64,000 nucleotides of DNA from assembly GCF_040183065.1 (NCBI RefSeq), contig NC_091121.1, forward strand, positions 40,107,287 to 40,171,286, read 5' to 3'. The notes beneath the pieces were generated by a model. The model was given only the letters and a program-made list of their open reading frames with translations. It did not search any database and had not been told where the DNA came from. Every line of letters starts with the position of its first letter. Position 1 is the stretch's first letter. The position numbers and the translations under genes are program-made. This document shows, piece by piece, positions 1-10,865 of this stretch. This DNA is from Periplaneta americana. Taxonomy: Eukaryota; Arthropoda; Insecta; Blattodea; Blattidae.

Positions 1-626
1 TGCATCCAACCGGCCGGCGTGTTGCTATCTAGCTGGACTGGATGCAATTCTTGTCTGGCCGACCACGTGACTCTTAACAAAAGTGTGGAGTCCCGCATTT
101 TTCAGCAAATAGAAGATTATCTGCTTTCAAACATAAGGTCATTTATACATTTCAAGGTAACGAAGTCAAGGTCGAGCGAAGGATGGCGGGAAAAGGAGGG
201 GGGACGGGGAAGGAGCATAATGTAATATTTCGGAAGCCTGTTACCTAGGAAGGAAATAGTCGGTGAAGGTGTTAGATACAGAGTAACAGGTTATGTTGAA
301 TACCTGTTTCGAACCAAAACAAAGCTTTGTCGTCCTTTGCTTTCACGAAACGGCCTGGAACCAGCCATAGTGCAGTCACCTTGGGAAGGCATCTCACCAA
401 AAGTTCAGGATTCGATTCCTTTTTACGACTGATTTGTAAAAGACAGCGTAGTTATAGGGCAGGATTTCGTAGAGTTAGTTTTCTACAATATTTTGAACTA
501 TATCAAAATTAGAGTAAGAATATATAAGAATAAACAATATGGAAGTGAGGGTAGGCTTAGCTTGGTGGAGGTTAGGAATATGGATGAAGGTCTGATCACT
601 TAGCCAACATAGGGGACTAACTTTAT
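1..626. other. no gene recognised
   Basis: Unique-looking AT-rich DNA. Short open frames on both strands have no recognisable domain. I see no repeat or RNA signal in it. Confidence 0.5.
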
Positions 627-909
627 TAATACTTACTTACTTACTTACTTACTGGCTTTAAAGGAACCCGGAGGTTCATTGCTGCCCTCACATAAGCCCG
701 CCATTGGTCCCCATCTTGAGCAAGATTAATCCAGTCTCTATCATCATATCCCACCTCCCTCAAATCCATTTTAATATTATCTTCCCATCTACGTCTCGGC
801 CTCCCCAAAGGTCTTTCTCCCTCCGACCTTCCAACTAACGCTCTATATGGATTTCTGGATTCGCCCATACGTGCTACATGCCCTGCCCATCTCAAACGTC
901 TGGATTTAA
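627..909 (-). mobile_element. LINE fragment (family 1), 3' end
   Basis: Minus-strand frame 895-641 translates to the C-terminal end of an endonuclease/reverse-transcriptase LINE, with motifs RWAGHVARMGE, RPLGRPRRRWEDNIKMDL and RAYVRAAMNLRVP. The same peptide recurs near 12.1, 28.0 and 33.5 kb. The 3' end is marked by a tetranucleotide tail (four-base ACTT-type units at 629-653 on the + strand), typical of LINEs that end in a short tandem repeat. The 5' side is truncated near 909. Only about the last 85 codons remain, so it is inactive. Clade is uncertain; RTE-like is my guess. Confidence 0.85.
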
Positions 910-1170
910 TGTTTGGTGTAGTCGTGCCAGAGAATCAATCCCATTCCGAGGCTTACTTTGAGGTTTCGAAACAAGCTGTTTTTTATGGTGATGGGTTGTT
1001 AGCCCTTCGCCCAACCCCCAAGCTGGAGAACCACCCCTCATCGGCTGTCCGCGACTGCTTATTCAATATATTCACAGCTACCCTCCATATCTGGAGGCCT
1101 TTCCTCGATCCGCAACCTGAGGACGCGCCATGCCGTGGTGATAGAGACCCACAATACATGGAACATTATT
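909..1170 (+). mobile_element. dispersed LINE-type 3' region
   Basis: The + frame reads GLLALRPTPKLENHPSSAVRD..., a peptide I recognise as recurring in spurious insect gene models and arising from the 3' region of a non-LTR retrotransposon rather than from a host protein. The segment ends in a short AT-rich ATT-type tail (about 1165-1177). It directly abuts the family 1 LINE fragment. The link to a LINE is from memory of the repeat, not from a domain in the sequence. Confidence 0.5.
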
Positions 1171-1177
1171 ATTAATA

Positions 1178-1496
1178 CATTTTTTATTAACGTAATGAAG
1201 ATATAAGATTCTCTGTTCCTCATATTGTAACATGTCTCCAAAGATGTGTGGAAAAAATATTCACACTTCTGCCTATGTTAGTTGTTGAGACATCAATATT
1301 GTACGTAGCTAAATTATTCATCCAATCAGAATTAAATTCATGTGGCATATACAAGAGACACATACACAGATTCCTGGAAATTTTGGTCATTATTGGGTGT
1401 ATAGCTCCTAAGATAAAAAAATACATGGCATCCTGTGAGTTTGGGATATTGTAAGTTCCCCTAAATCAAAAGGGTTAAAGATTTCATCTGTAGTAA
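1178..1496. other. no gene recognised
   Basis: AT-rich DNA with overlapping short open frames on both strands and no recognisable motif. Confidence 0.4.
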
Positions 1497-1580
1497 TGTC
1501 ACGAGAGGTCTGAGATCTGCCGATAAATCCACGAGCGAAGCGAGTGGATTTATCTGGGAAATCTCAGACCTCGAGTGACA
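1497..1580. repeat. strong hairpin (inverted repeat)
   Basis: TGTCACGAGAGGTCTGAGAT is mirrored by ATCTCAGACCTCGAGTGACA, and an inner palindrome reads ATCCACGAGCGAAGCGAGTGGAT. The arms enclose only a few unpaired bases, so the whole 84 bp can fold back. It resembles the terminus of a palindromic DNA element; no partner end was confidently found. Confidence 0.7.
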
Positions 1581-2158
1581 TTTATTAGGACTATTTCGTG
1601 AATAAAATAAAAATGTAAACAATATATCCCTAAAATTCGATCACAAAATGTTAATAATTGTATATTTACGAATACTTAACTTATTCAGACATTATGAAAT
1701 TGAAATAGATGAATATCGATTACTGCAATAAAGAAATTCGATAGTATTATTCATTAATGCCAATTGCGAAAAGCGAAATACAGGTTTAACAATGTTAATT
1801 ACATGTACTGCACTTTTCTCTTATTATTATAATATAAATACATTTTCCTTATGTGCTGAAATCATGATTTAATTTAAAATTTTATAATATAACTACAGTA
1901 ACCTGATTAATATTTTGATTAGATGAAGAATTGTTGAAAACGCAGTTATCTAATCTGAATGAAGGAATGTAATTTTTTTCAGATAGCCTACAATGGACAT
2001 GGAATTGGAAGATGAAGATGTATTTTATAGGCTACAGTTATAGGTTAGATTACTTGTGTGAGCAGGACCAGTGTCAGCTGGCACAGCTACGTGCTACAGG
2101 AAAGCATTTTTTATAGCTCGACAAACGCATTCTCGCTGTAGTGTGTAACGGAACTAAA
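1581..2158. other. AT-rich spacer, no gene recognised
   Basis: Very AT-rich, many stops in all frames. The string ACTATTTCGT at 1590-1599 recurs inverted near 2587-2596, hinting at a larger decayed inverted-repeat element. Confidence 0.35.
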
Positions 2159-2398
2159 GCTGCATCTACACAGTTCAATATTCCAATCGCGTATGCGTGC
2201 AATCTGGGAAGAATATTGAAAGAATCAAGTTTAAAAGGTACGTTCAATTAAGATGCATAAAGATTTTGTGTCTACATGGTGCGCCGTTTTGAACGTGGCC
2301 TTCACTGCGTAAATATATTAATTAACTTAATATTAAATATCAATCTTGCATTCATTGCTTTAAAGTTGAAAGAAAAGTTTAACCGTGTAGTTGCATCT
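2159..2398. mobile_element. small inverted-repeat element (MITE-like)
   Basis: TGCATCTACACAGTTCAA at the left is matched by the reverse complement TGCAACTACACGGTTAAA at the right. The arms are short and imperfect and the middle is non-coding. No clear target-site duplication was read. Confidence 0.4.
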
Positions 2399-2509
2399 TA
2401 ATGTATTCATGATCATCAATTTACGGGGAAACAGTTGGCGACAACGACTAAACAAAAGAACGACCATGCGATAAATTGATAGCGATAAATCTAGCTGCAG
2501 AAATTATCG

Positions 2510-2592
2510 CAAAGTCTGACTGTGATTGGTTGAAATTCAAAATTTCATTACACTTCATTGGTCGAAAATGGAATGACGTCATATGAACGAAA
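2510..2592. promoter_or_regulatory. clustered inverted CCAAT boxes plus CRE-like site
   Basis: GATTGG (2523-2528) and CATTGG (2555-2560) are inverted CCAAT boxes, followed by TGACGTCA (2574-2581), the palindromic CREB/ATF consensus. The spacing resembles a compact promoter, but no downstream gene is evident. It may be the internal promoter of a decayed element. Confidence 0.25.
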
Positions 2593-2631
2593 TAGTCAAA
2601 GTAAATTTCCCTAATGACGGATCAGGTAAAA

Positions 2632-2633
2632 TA

Positions 2634-2698
<65 letters not shown>

Positions 2699-2885
2699 TC
2701 TATTGCCCAGGCACTTGGAAGTTCTCCATTCGCCTTCTAGCTTCCCAGCATAATTTAGAGTCCGAATCCAAAAGATTTGATGCCAAAGCTGGACGCTTTC
2801 GTAGATGTTCTTGCTTCATCAAAGAGTCTGCTGCACAGGCTGCATTTGCATTGTGTGCTTTTGTAGCATTTTATAAATAAAACTA
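2632..2885 (-). mobile_element. LINE-type 3' fragment with (TAC)n tail
   Basis: On the minus strand a frame reading ...EARRRMENFQVPGQ runs into a (TAC)n tract (seen as (GTA)n at 2634-2698 on the + strand). Similar peptides that end in poly-Tyr are familiar from spurious cockroach and termite gene models and represent LINE 3' ends. The plus-strand frame with poly-Ser through the same tract is an artefact of the repeat. Confidence 0.4.
2634..2698. repeat. (AGT)n microsatellite
   Basis: About 21 uninterrupted AGT/GTA units, forming the tail of the adjacent minus-strand LINE-like fragment. Confidence 0.95.
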
Positions 2886-2899
2886 TATATTTTTAAATG

Positions 2900-3190
2900 T
2901 TTAAAACCACTCAACATGTGACGATACATTTATGACCTACCTCAGGGTATAGAGATAGTTTTAACTCGTCAACTTTTCTCCTGCGATCTTTGCCAACAAA
3001 ATCATCATACACAGCTTTGTGTATAGTTTCGTAGTGGTACTTATGTTTTCGTCTTCCTTTTATAATTTTCTGACATATAAAGCACTGAGAATGTTCTCCA
3101 GCTGCTACAAAAAAATAACAGCTTTTCCATAACATATGAAAAGACCATGGTTAGTGATCACGTTTCTTTCGTTTCCCTACGTCCATTATG
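2900..3190 (-). mobile_element. hAT transposase N-terminal zinc-finger fragment
   Basis: Reading the minus strand from an ATG near 3187, the peptide begins MDVGKRKKRDH, meets one stop, then continues SCYFFVAAGEHSQCFICQKI and HYETIHKAVYDDF. The C-x2-C ... H-x4-H spacing with a following KVDELKLSL is the N-terminal BED-like finger of hAT transposases related to the ZBED5/FAM200 group. The frame stops near 2913, just after a possible splice donor (GAG/GTAGGT on the minus strand). The catalytic and dimerisation parts are absent, so this is a decayed remnant. Confidence 0.65.
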
Positions 3191-3362
3191 CACTACAGAG
3201 ACAAGAGAATATTGAAGAATTCTGAACAGTTAACTAGAGCACCCCACTCCTCCACCGGAACGATACCACCCCTACTCTGCGCTCGCGAGTTATTTCTTCG
3301 ACTTTCCTCCCTCAGCTGAGTGCTCGCCTTCAATGAACACCGTTTGGACAGGGTTGCTGTAG

Positions 3363-3475
3363 AGCAGTTATCGTCAGCACTCGCTGAAATGTGCAAAGGG
3401 TACGCGGTGCTGTCCCGCGTGCATTGTCGTACAACAGGGAGAGATAGAGAGCATACCCGCTAGCAGCTACGGAGA
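3363..3475 (+). repeat. dispersed repeat shared with 26745-26870
   Basis: GTCAGCACTCGCTGAAATG and AGAGAGCATACCCGC occur here on the + strand and again near 26.8 kb on the minus strand with similar spacing. It lies upstream of the minus-strand hAT finger, so it may be the 5' region of that element family. Confidence 0.55.
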
Positions 3476-4127
3476 GAGGCTAACCCCAGCGTGCTCTATG
3501 CTGACGACTCCTGCGTAGAGCAAAAGACCCTTGACTTGTTTCCTAGGATTGAACTGTTTGTCTTCAATAAACTTCATGCCATACTCTTACCACTATTAGG
3601 GGAATTTACCACTCGTAAGTAGAGCGCTTAGAATAGTTGTAGGGGAATTTACATTTTTTTAATGGTAATTCAGGGGGAATTTACACTTATCCGTCAGTTT
3701 TTGCTACTTCAGTCTTCAATCTCTCCGTAAACGTTTCTTGCAATTATAGGGATTCGTATATTCTTTACATGGATAGTGATAAAATAAGAGCAAGAAAGCC
3801 TGTGTCCTTTCATTCTAATCTTTGGGGAAATTACACCAAACTAGGGTTACCATCCGTCCGGCAAAAGGAGGACATGTCCTCTTTTTAATCATTTTATCCT
3901 GACCAGCAGACATTAAAAAAATTTGTAATGTCCGGCATTTCGCATTTCAACTAGAATTAATATGAATATTGAATAATGTGCGATATTATGCATAGAATAT
4001 CTAAATAAATGGTGAAAGAATTTAACTGCTTTCAATGGTCGAAGATGGAGCACATAAAAAAAACATTAAATATGATTACCTATTGACATGCATTGAATTC
4101 TTACATTCTAAATATCACTAGGTATTC

Positions 4128-4356
4128 ATGATTCTAGCTATTTTATCAATTTTATTCTGCAATATACAAAGATATGCAAATCAAGTTAATTTTGACAAAT
4201 ATTTAAGTTTAGATAAACAATGGTGCAAATTCTTCAATTCCAATACTTGTGCTAGCACTGAAACTTTCTCAGAACTCTTAAAAATATGTCAATTCTATTT
4301 CTCTATCCCAAGTCACAATAGAAGAGCTGAGAGAGTATTTTCCCTAATATCTGTTC

Positions 4357-4359
<3 letters not shown>
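4128..4359 (+). pseudogene. hAT transposase C-terminal fragment, split
   Basis: The frame covers residues up to ...RVFSLISVQ, the conserved hAT C-terminal (hATC) dimerisation motif, and then runs directly into (AAT)n. The natural continuation WTKERNHM resumes at 5329, beyond a minus-strand LINE. The upstream catalytic domain is not present, so no functional transposase can be made. Confidence 0.75.
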
Positions 4360-4404
<45 letters not shown>

Positions 4405-4653
4405 TTATTTATTTAATCTGGCAGAGCTAAGGCCAGTAGGCCTTCTCTTCCGCCCAGCCAGACTCTAATTCTAATTAAATACATTTGCTTACATAGTTAT
4501 TACATTAATATCTAGATCATAAAACAACATGAAAGTAAATAATGAAAATTGGATAACTAATGTTAGTGTGACAATAATAAACACTGGTAAGAAATAGTTA
4601 TAATAATAATGATAATAATAATAATGGTAATAATAATAGTAATAATAATAAGA

Positions 4654-4706
<53 letters not shown>

Positions 4707-5325
4707 ATAATTTAGATATTTATCTGTGATATATATAACCATTAAACATTGAGAAACCTGAAACAGCTATTATTGTTGACAATGATTGTTAGAAAAATAT
4801 CTCGTTAGCCTATTCTTAATTTGATTTGATGTCTGACAGTCCCTGACATTACTCGGTAGGGAATTCCAAAGTCGAGGAACAGCCACAGTGATAGAAGATG
4901 AATATGAGGATGTTCGGTGGGAAGGAATGGAAAATATTGAGGAGTGTTGTGATCGTGTGTCTAGGTTATGATGGGTGGATAAATTTTGAAAACGAGACGC
5001 AAGATAGACAGGAGTGGAGAAATGCAATATGTGAAAGAGAAGGGAAAGACAGTGGATTTTCCTACGATCTTCTAGGCGGAGCCAGGACAACATTTCGAGG
5101 GATGGTGTTACGTGATCAGCCCGGCGAATATTGCAGACGAAACGGACGCACATATTATGAACACGTTGTAGTCTCTGCGCCGAAGTAACGCTTAGGTCAG
5201 TAAGCAGAATATCACAGTAATCGAAGTGGGGCATCACGAGTGTTTGCACTAACATTTTTTTCATGGAAAAGGGTAGAAAATTCTTCAATCGTCTAAACGA
5301 GTGGATTAATGAAAATACCTTTTTG
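4360..5325 (-). mobile_element. 5'-truncated LINE (family 3, CR1/Jockey-like) inserted in hAT
   Basis: The minus-strand frame encodes the C-terminal part of a non-LTR reverse transcriptase: MLVQTLVMPHFDYCDILL, QRLQRVHNMCVRFVCNIRR, LSWLRLEDRR and VPRLWNSLPSNVRD. Coding continues upstream of the first Met as VFSLIHSFRRLKNFL, so the 5' end is a truncation near 5325. The 3' untranslated part carries the family signature GGCC(T)...CTCTGCCAG (minus strand, near 4420) and ends in (AAT)n at 4360-4404. CAAT at 4356-4359 and 5326-5329 is the visible duplicated target. A second (AAT)n block at 4597-4704 lies in its 3' UTR. Related copies are at 41774-42778 and 59265-59450. Confidence 0.85.
4597..4704. 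repeat. (AAT)n microsatellite, imperfect
   Basis: AAT units with scattered G and GT interruptions, inside the 3' UTR of the family 3 LINE. Confidence 0.9.
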
Positions 5326-5734
5326 CAATGGACAAAAGAACGAAATCACATGCTAACGGAGACAGTCAGGGGTATCATGAAAGAAATATAATTTCAGGGA
5401 CATGCCCTGTGAATAGTCCATAGTTATTTGTTACAAGATACACGTTGGTCCCTTCAGGCTCTTGTGCACAAAGTGGGCTCCACCGATAAGTAGGGTACAG
5501 ATGTAATACTGATCCAGCAACTAGTGAGAAAACTGACTAAGGTGAGCCATTGTTTTTATCTTTAATTTTGTTCATAGCAATTTTTAAAAAGTCCTCCTTT
5601 TTTCAACAGTGTCCTCTTATTTTAGATTCCATGTCCTCCTATAGAATTTCTTCTCATGGTAACCCTACACCAAACCACTCAGCATTTACTTGTAAAATGT
5701 ACCTATACATTACAATGAGTACTGGTAGATCAGG

Positions 5735-5990
5735 TCCACACCTGTAGAGTAACGGTTAGCACGTCTAGCCGCGAAACCAGGTGGCTCGGATTCGATTCCC
5801 GGTTGGGGCAAGTTACCTGGTTGAGGTTTTTTTCCGGGGTTTTCCCTCAATCCAATATGAGCAAATGCTGGGTAACTTTCGGTGTTGGACCCCGGACTCA
5901 TTTCACCGGCATCATCACCTTCATCTCATTCAGACGTTAAATAAGCTAAGCAGTTGATAAAGCGTCGTAAAATAACCTACTAAAATAAAA
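5735..5990 (+). mobile_element. tRNA-derived SINE, family A
   Basis: The 5' part is tRNA-like: an A-box region near GTAACGGTTAGCACG (about 5748-5762) and a B-box GGATTCGATTCCC (5788-5800). It is followed by a conserved body (TTTTCCGGGGTTTTCCC, ATGAGCAAATGCTGGGTAAC) and a 3' end GATAAAGCGTCGTAAAATAA. Pol III would transcribe from the internal boxes. Copies of the same family occur at 13317, 36470 and 51345. Confidence 0.88.
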
Positions 5991-6720
5991 AAAACTGATG
6001 CATAATAGGCCCTACATGTGCCGACTTAATTGTGGTCATCTAGTTCTTAGTTTGCTCGGCTCACGACGCATTTTACAGGCACAGCCACTGTCAGCCAAAC
6101 ACCTACCTCAGCATGACATGACGTCATCATGGTTTGTTTTTTATGTACCTCCCCAATCCAACCTATAGGAAACGAGCAATGACTGACAAGTGTCGCTATA
6201 GCAACAGTTTCTCCCCCAAGCGAGGGTTTTTGTCTTAATTTGAGCTGTTGTGTGTAGTACACAGGGCATCGAAATCACAGTAGCTGTACCTCGCACTTCA
6301 GTGGATACACATATTCTGTACGCGAAACAAAGGAGTGCATCATTCGTCATAACAATCAATTGTAAGTACGTTGCGATAGCAGTAAGTATACTCAAGAAAT
6401 ATTTTTAACGCATGTTTGCAAAACTAGACACATCGCGACATAAAATTGACATAAAGCAGTGAACGAAATACTACCACACGTAGTCAGCGTCAATATGCGG
6501 ACTCAAATTGAATTTGAAATAGCAACTGACGTTCAAGCTCTCATCTGTATTCGATTTACGCACATTTCAATTCATTTATGCTGGGCTCTTGCTTCTTGTC
6601 AGACATTTCACATTGCCCAGATTTGCATTTAGGTTAAGAATGAAAAGCTGTTCGATTGCAAATCTCAGGAAATTCAAGAATTATAATCACAGTGCAACTC
6701 GACCTTAAATTTTACAGGAT
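5991..6720. other. no gene recognised
   Basis: Non-repetitive DNA of slightly higher GC content with short chance frames on the minus strand (6047-6395). Nothing identifiable. Confidence 0.35.
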
Positions 6721-6850
6721 AGACTCATTCATTCATTTCATTTAGTGTTCTGCCCAAGGGTAGGTCTTTCACTACAAACCCAGCGTTCTCCAATATTTCC
6801 CCTTTTCTGCTTTCCTCTTTGTCTCCTTATATGATAGGTTAGACTATGCA
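6721..6850 (-). mobile_element. LINE family 2, 3' end only
   Basis: GGTCTTTCACTACAAACCCAG followed by CGTTCTCC and a CTTTGTCTCC string matches the 3' ends of the LINE family 2 copies at 22.4 and 40.2 kb. It has an ATTC-type tail (6727-6742). Coding sequence is essentially gone. Confidence 0.65.
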
Positions 6851-6885
6851 CGTGAAATTCTCTACTTTTCGTTGCAATTACTGTT

Positions 6886-6911
6886 ATTGTTATTATTATT
6901 ATTATTATTAT

Positions 6912-6982
<71 letters not shown>

Positions 6983-6985
6983 TTA
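6886..6985. repeat. (ATT)n and (AGT)n compound microsatellite
   Basis: A short ATT run (6892-6914) changes into about 22 AGT units with one GTGGT interruption. Translations of this tract as poly-Leu/poly-Val are artefacts. Confidence 0.95.
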
Positions 6986-7039
6986 CTATTACTTACTCAA
7001 TTTGGTATTCCCAAGAAATTACTTGGATTAATTAAAATC

Positions 7040-7230
7040 TGTCCCATTGAAACGTATATGCTACATGTCCTGACTATCTCAAATGTCTGGATTTAATTAT
7101 GTCAGGTAAAGAATACAATGCGTGCAATTCTGCGTTGTGTAACTTTCTCCGTTCTCCTGTAACTTTATCCCTCTTAGCCCCAAATATTTTCCTAAGCACC
7201 TTATTCTCGAACATCCTTAAATTTATGTAC
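7040..7230 (-). mobile_element. LINE family 1 internal fragment
   Basis: The minus strand encodes MFENKVLRKIFGAKRDKVTG and ELHALYSLPDII, the segment just upstream of the family 1 C-terminus, truncated at both ends and carrying substitutions relative to the copy at 33.4-34.4 kb. Confidence 0.8.
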
Positions 7231-7671
7231 TTGTAATGCGGGTCTACATGATTTACTGTCCCCACCTAATACAATGACGACATCACATTGGCAAAGTCTA
7301 ACATTTATGCACTGGATGGGGGGTGTACCCATGAACTTGAATTCTACGTATAGTACGTATACCGGGGACAGAACAACTAGAGGCTTCATTGACGTCATTA
7401 CAGAAGAACCCACACACAGCAGAATTGTTCGTTGCACTACAAACTGAAAACGTTGACCACTTACTTTCACTGAACCAGCTGCTCTCTCACAATACAAGAA
7501 CTTCCGTTCAGAAAATGTTTTGCAGCTGAACGGTATCGTACCTGCTAGTGCGGGAGGAGGGGATGGTCGGACTGCTTAAAAGTAACCGTCTCCAAGCTTC
7601 TAGATGTTCTGTCCCCAGTATAGCTTCAAAGCTGAGCCTCAATCATTACGTATGATGATGATGATAATGTA

Positions 7672-7672
7672 A

Positions 7673-7719
<47 letters not shown>

Positions 7720-7728
7720 ATAGTTATA
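7672..7728. repeat. (AGT)n microsatellite
   Basis: About 17 AGT/GTA units ending in TAATAG. Confidence 0.93.
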
Positions 7729-8921
7729 ATTGTAGTGTAGTAGTAGCAATAGGTCTATATTATGAAGAAAAATAATGACAATCATTGAAGTGAAGTTATA
7801 AATAAGATACCAATCATTTCTGAGATTAAAATGGCTGAAGATTAATAGAAATACAGAATATAGGTAAATTCATGTGACTCATACTGTCTCTATAGTTCCA
7901 GCATTGTTTCAAAAAGTTCGAAATTTGATTCCTGTTAATCTAAATAATGTTAATTGCGCTGTTTTTTTTTCAATACAAATCTTGTCATTCCACTTTCATA
8001 CAAGCAAAAACTTTGTTCGAAAAATTGTAACTTCCCGAAGTGGTAGTTAGTCTGTAAATAACGTAAGACATAATCTGAAACAGTGTTGTTAAATTTACTT
8101 ACAGTCAAGTGCCTGGATACGACCCAAGGAACGTGAGGAATCCGTCTCATCTACGCGTTCAACCATCTCTCGCCCACTGTTTTGAAGGTTGGCTGCCTTG
8201 ACGTAACATTGCGCTGTTGAACATTGCGTTATTAAGGAAAGTCTAGTCGTGCCAACTGTAAAATGTCATTGTTCTTTCACACGTCGACCTTGATACGGAA
8301 TGTCTCGCGTTCTAGTGTAATTATACACCGTTAAATGTTGCCATGGCTACGTCTGGAGTTTTCGGTTTGTTTACTTGTACTTAATTTCGAAACTAGACGT
8401 TCATTTATTGCGAAAATGGGTTTCGGTTATGTAAGAAGGATGAGTTGCAAATTCTGTCTGTTACAGCGATTTTGAAGTAAGTAAGATTTTGTCTCTTAAA
8501 CCAATCTTGTATAATGTGCAAAAATAGTATAGAGTATAATATATTAGTGTGCTTAGTAGGCCTACTAAGTTTGTAAGGATATGCTTTTAAAATGTTTCCA
8601 ATAGGCCTAATATCACAGATTAGTATATACAGCCACGAAGCTTGAGTTGTTGAGGGTACTAGGAACAATAGACTGTGCCGGTACTATTTCGCATTGTAAG
8701 TGATGAGGCGATAGTAGCGATCCTAGTGGTTAACAACTATTTATGGATGCATATTCCCTACGTATTAAACTTCGTCACTGTATATACTAGACTGTGCTAA
8801 AATCCTTTCCTCATTTTTAATAACTAATACTATTTATTGTTATCTTTGTTAATTTTGGGGCACTTCTGACTACAACAATTCTTTATTGTGGATGAGATGA
8901 TTATGATGACGATGACAACAG

Positions 8922-8922
8922 C

Positions 8923-8985
<63 letters not shown>

Positions 8986-8986
8986 T
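8922..8986. repeat. (AAT)n microsatellite
   Basis: About 21 uninterrupted AAT units. Confidence 0.95.
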
Positions 8987-9360
8987 TTATGATTTGATTT
9001 GGTGGATGGAAAATTATTTAGAAGAAGGTGACCGTGACTTATTTTAAGATCGCGAGTTACATTTTTAAGTTTTCGAAAATGAAAGTTTTCCAGATGTAAC
9101 TGTGCCTGCTAAAGTTTCCTTTTAATGAATTGTACATTACTTCGGTGATCGATGGCAAAGAAAATGAAAATATGAATAACAATTACGCTATAGAAACTGT
9201 GGACATACAGCATATTCCACGTAGATACAGCGAGATTCGAACACAGGTCTCCAGCATAAAAATCCAGAGTCCTAATCATTTAGCTAATAGCTATATGCAG
9301 CAATATATTTTGGAGTAGGGGCGTGGAACAAACAGCCCAATGTACCTACTTTTATGTTTT

Positions 9361-9600
9361 TTGTTGGCTACTTTAACGACGCTATATCAACTACTATGTT
9401 ATTTTTAGTGTTGATGTAATTTGTGATAGTGAGTTTGGCGAGATAATACTAAAGATTCGACATGTAATTATCTGACAATCTCATTACAGTTAGAGAAAAA
9501 CTCGGAGAAAACCCAGCCAGAAAATCAACTCGAGCAAGAATAGAACTCAAGCCTAAGTGCAGCCTGGATCACCAGATAAACACGACTTTGATGTCCATTC
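9361..9600 (-). mobile_element. decayed tRNA-derived SINE, family B
   Basis: Starts TTAACGACGCTATATCAACTA and contains AAAACTCGGAGAAAACCCAG, which align with the better-preserved family B copy at 16955-17206. The tRNA head is degraded, so this is an old copy. Confidence 0.65.
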
Positions 9601-10770
9601 AAGCTGGAGACTAATTTATTATATAAAAACGTAAGTACAAATAACCGTCCACCTTTACTGATAGATACGCTTTCATATTTATAGGCTACAAGAAAACCTT
9701 CACTTTAATTTGTGGAATGGAAATGTTCGGTTCATTTTCACAAAATAAATACATAATTCTACAAAGCAATAGAGCATCAATTTTCCAAACCAGAATCTGG
9801 TTTCAATATTCGGCGTTTCAGGATCTCCTGTTTCCCCTACCATAATTTCACCCTCTGTATTAGTGCAACATGAGAAGTAGGTCTATCATCTATATTCTAG
9901 AAGGATTTTAATTTTTTCTTAAGCAAAGCCTATATGTAATAGAACTTTTTACATATTTACTGAATCTAGGGTTCTCAACCGTCCCGGATTCGACTGGATT
10001 CGTATGTTGTGTTACGGAGAAATTTTTACTTCATCGGGACGGTAAAAATTCCTGAATATTAGAATAATTTCCTATTGTAACTCTTCATGAGCATGGATAA
10101 TATAGACAGACAAAATTTGAGTCAAGTGCATGTCTTCTATTTGACAGAACTTTACAATAGGCCTATCTTTAAAATTGATATAATTTTGAATTGTCAGTTT
10201 TATTTTTCTAAGTATCTGTTTTGTCGTTCAAAATTCTAACCACAAAGAGATCTAGAAATCGAGATTAATGATCTTCAGCTCAATATTAATGTATATAAGT
10301 TGTATGAATATAAGTTACTTTCATTTTAAAATTTCACTAGACACTCTCAATGAAAATGTAAAAATTATGTATTTAAAAAAAGCTTCAGTATATAAGGAAC
10401 TTTTGAATCTAGTTTCTTTTGCTTCATCAGTGCCTGTTTTCAATGATTAGGCCCAATGTTAAAGGGTTTTTAATTAATTTATTTAACTAGCTAGCTAGCT
10501 ACTGAGTTCAAATTAAATTTATAAAACAAAAATGTTTCTAGCCAGTATCGTAAGAACCAGGCTCGAAATTTAGCCCACAGACACCATATGATGGTGATAA
10601 CCAGATGAAAGCAGAAATCCAGGTGAAACTAAATTTCAATATCCTATACAGACTGTACAAAGAGTAGGCCTGATATGATAAGGACAGCCAAATCTCATGT
10701 TTAAAAATTAAATTGCCATGTCTGCCTACACTACTTCTAGTGTTTAAAAGTTATCGAAACAAAATTTTGA
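9601..10770. other. no gene recognised
   Basis: AT-rich DNA. The open frame 10268-10450 has no recognisable motif and ordinary AT-driven composition. Confidence 0.4.
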
Positions 10771-10791
10771 TTAATTTCGAGGGAAAAATTG

Positions 10792-10865
10792 TTCCGGGGC
10801 CGGGTATCGAACCCGGGACCTTTGGTTAAACGTTCCAACGCTCTCCCAACTGAGCTACCCGGGAA
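10792..10865 (-). tRNA. tRNA-like unit 1, probably a pseudogene or repeat
   Basis: The 74-nt reverse strand folds as a cloverleaf: D-stem GCTC/GAGC, a T-arm CCGGG-TTCGATA-CCCGG, and acceptor arms TCCCGGG/CCCCGGA with one mismatch. Both pol III boxes are intact. The anticodon stem-loop TTGGA-ACGTTTA-ACCAA would place GTT (Asn) in the anticodon but lacks the invariant U33 and has an A-A clash, so function is doubtful. Unit 2 lies 284 bp away in the same orientation. Confidence 0.5.

Larger units (their letters stand above)
3834..5675. mobile_element. hAT element with intact ends, TSD and internal LINE insertion
   Basis: An 8-bp target-site duplication CACCAAAC (3834-3841 and 5668-5675) brackets an element with matching ends TAGGGTTACCAT (3842) and ATGGTAACCCTA (ending 5667). 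Sub-terminal inverted similarity continues as GGAGGACAT. Inside are pieces of the hAT C-terminal dimerisation region: ICQFYFSIPSHNRRAERVF (about 4287-4343) and, after the inserted LINE, WTKERNHMLTETV (about 5329-5367). An 8-bp duplication and these residues define the hAT superfamily. Most of the transposase (catalytic core, zinc finger) is missing, so the element was non-autonomous even before the LINE inserted. Confidence 0.88.
7231..9360. other. no gene recognised; two microsatellites
   Basis: AT-rich DNA. Microsatellites are listed separately. No coding, RNA or inverted-repeat signal that I can support. Confidence 0.4.

Noticed and set aside
2614..2880. Poly-Ser protein
   Set aside because: Frame through an (AGT)n tract joined to the antisense of a LINE-like 3' end.
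6872..7096. Poly-Leu/Val membrane protein
   Set aside because: Microsatellite translation with no coding context.
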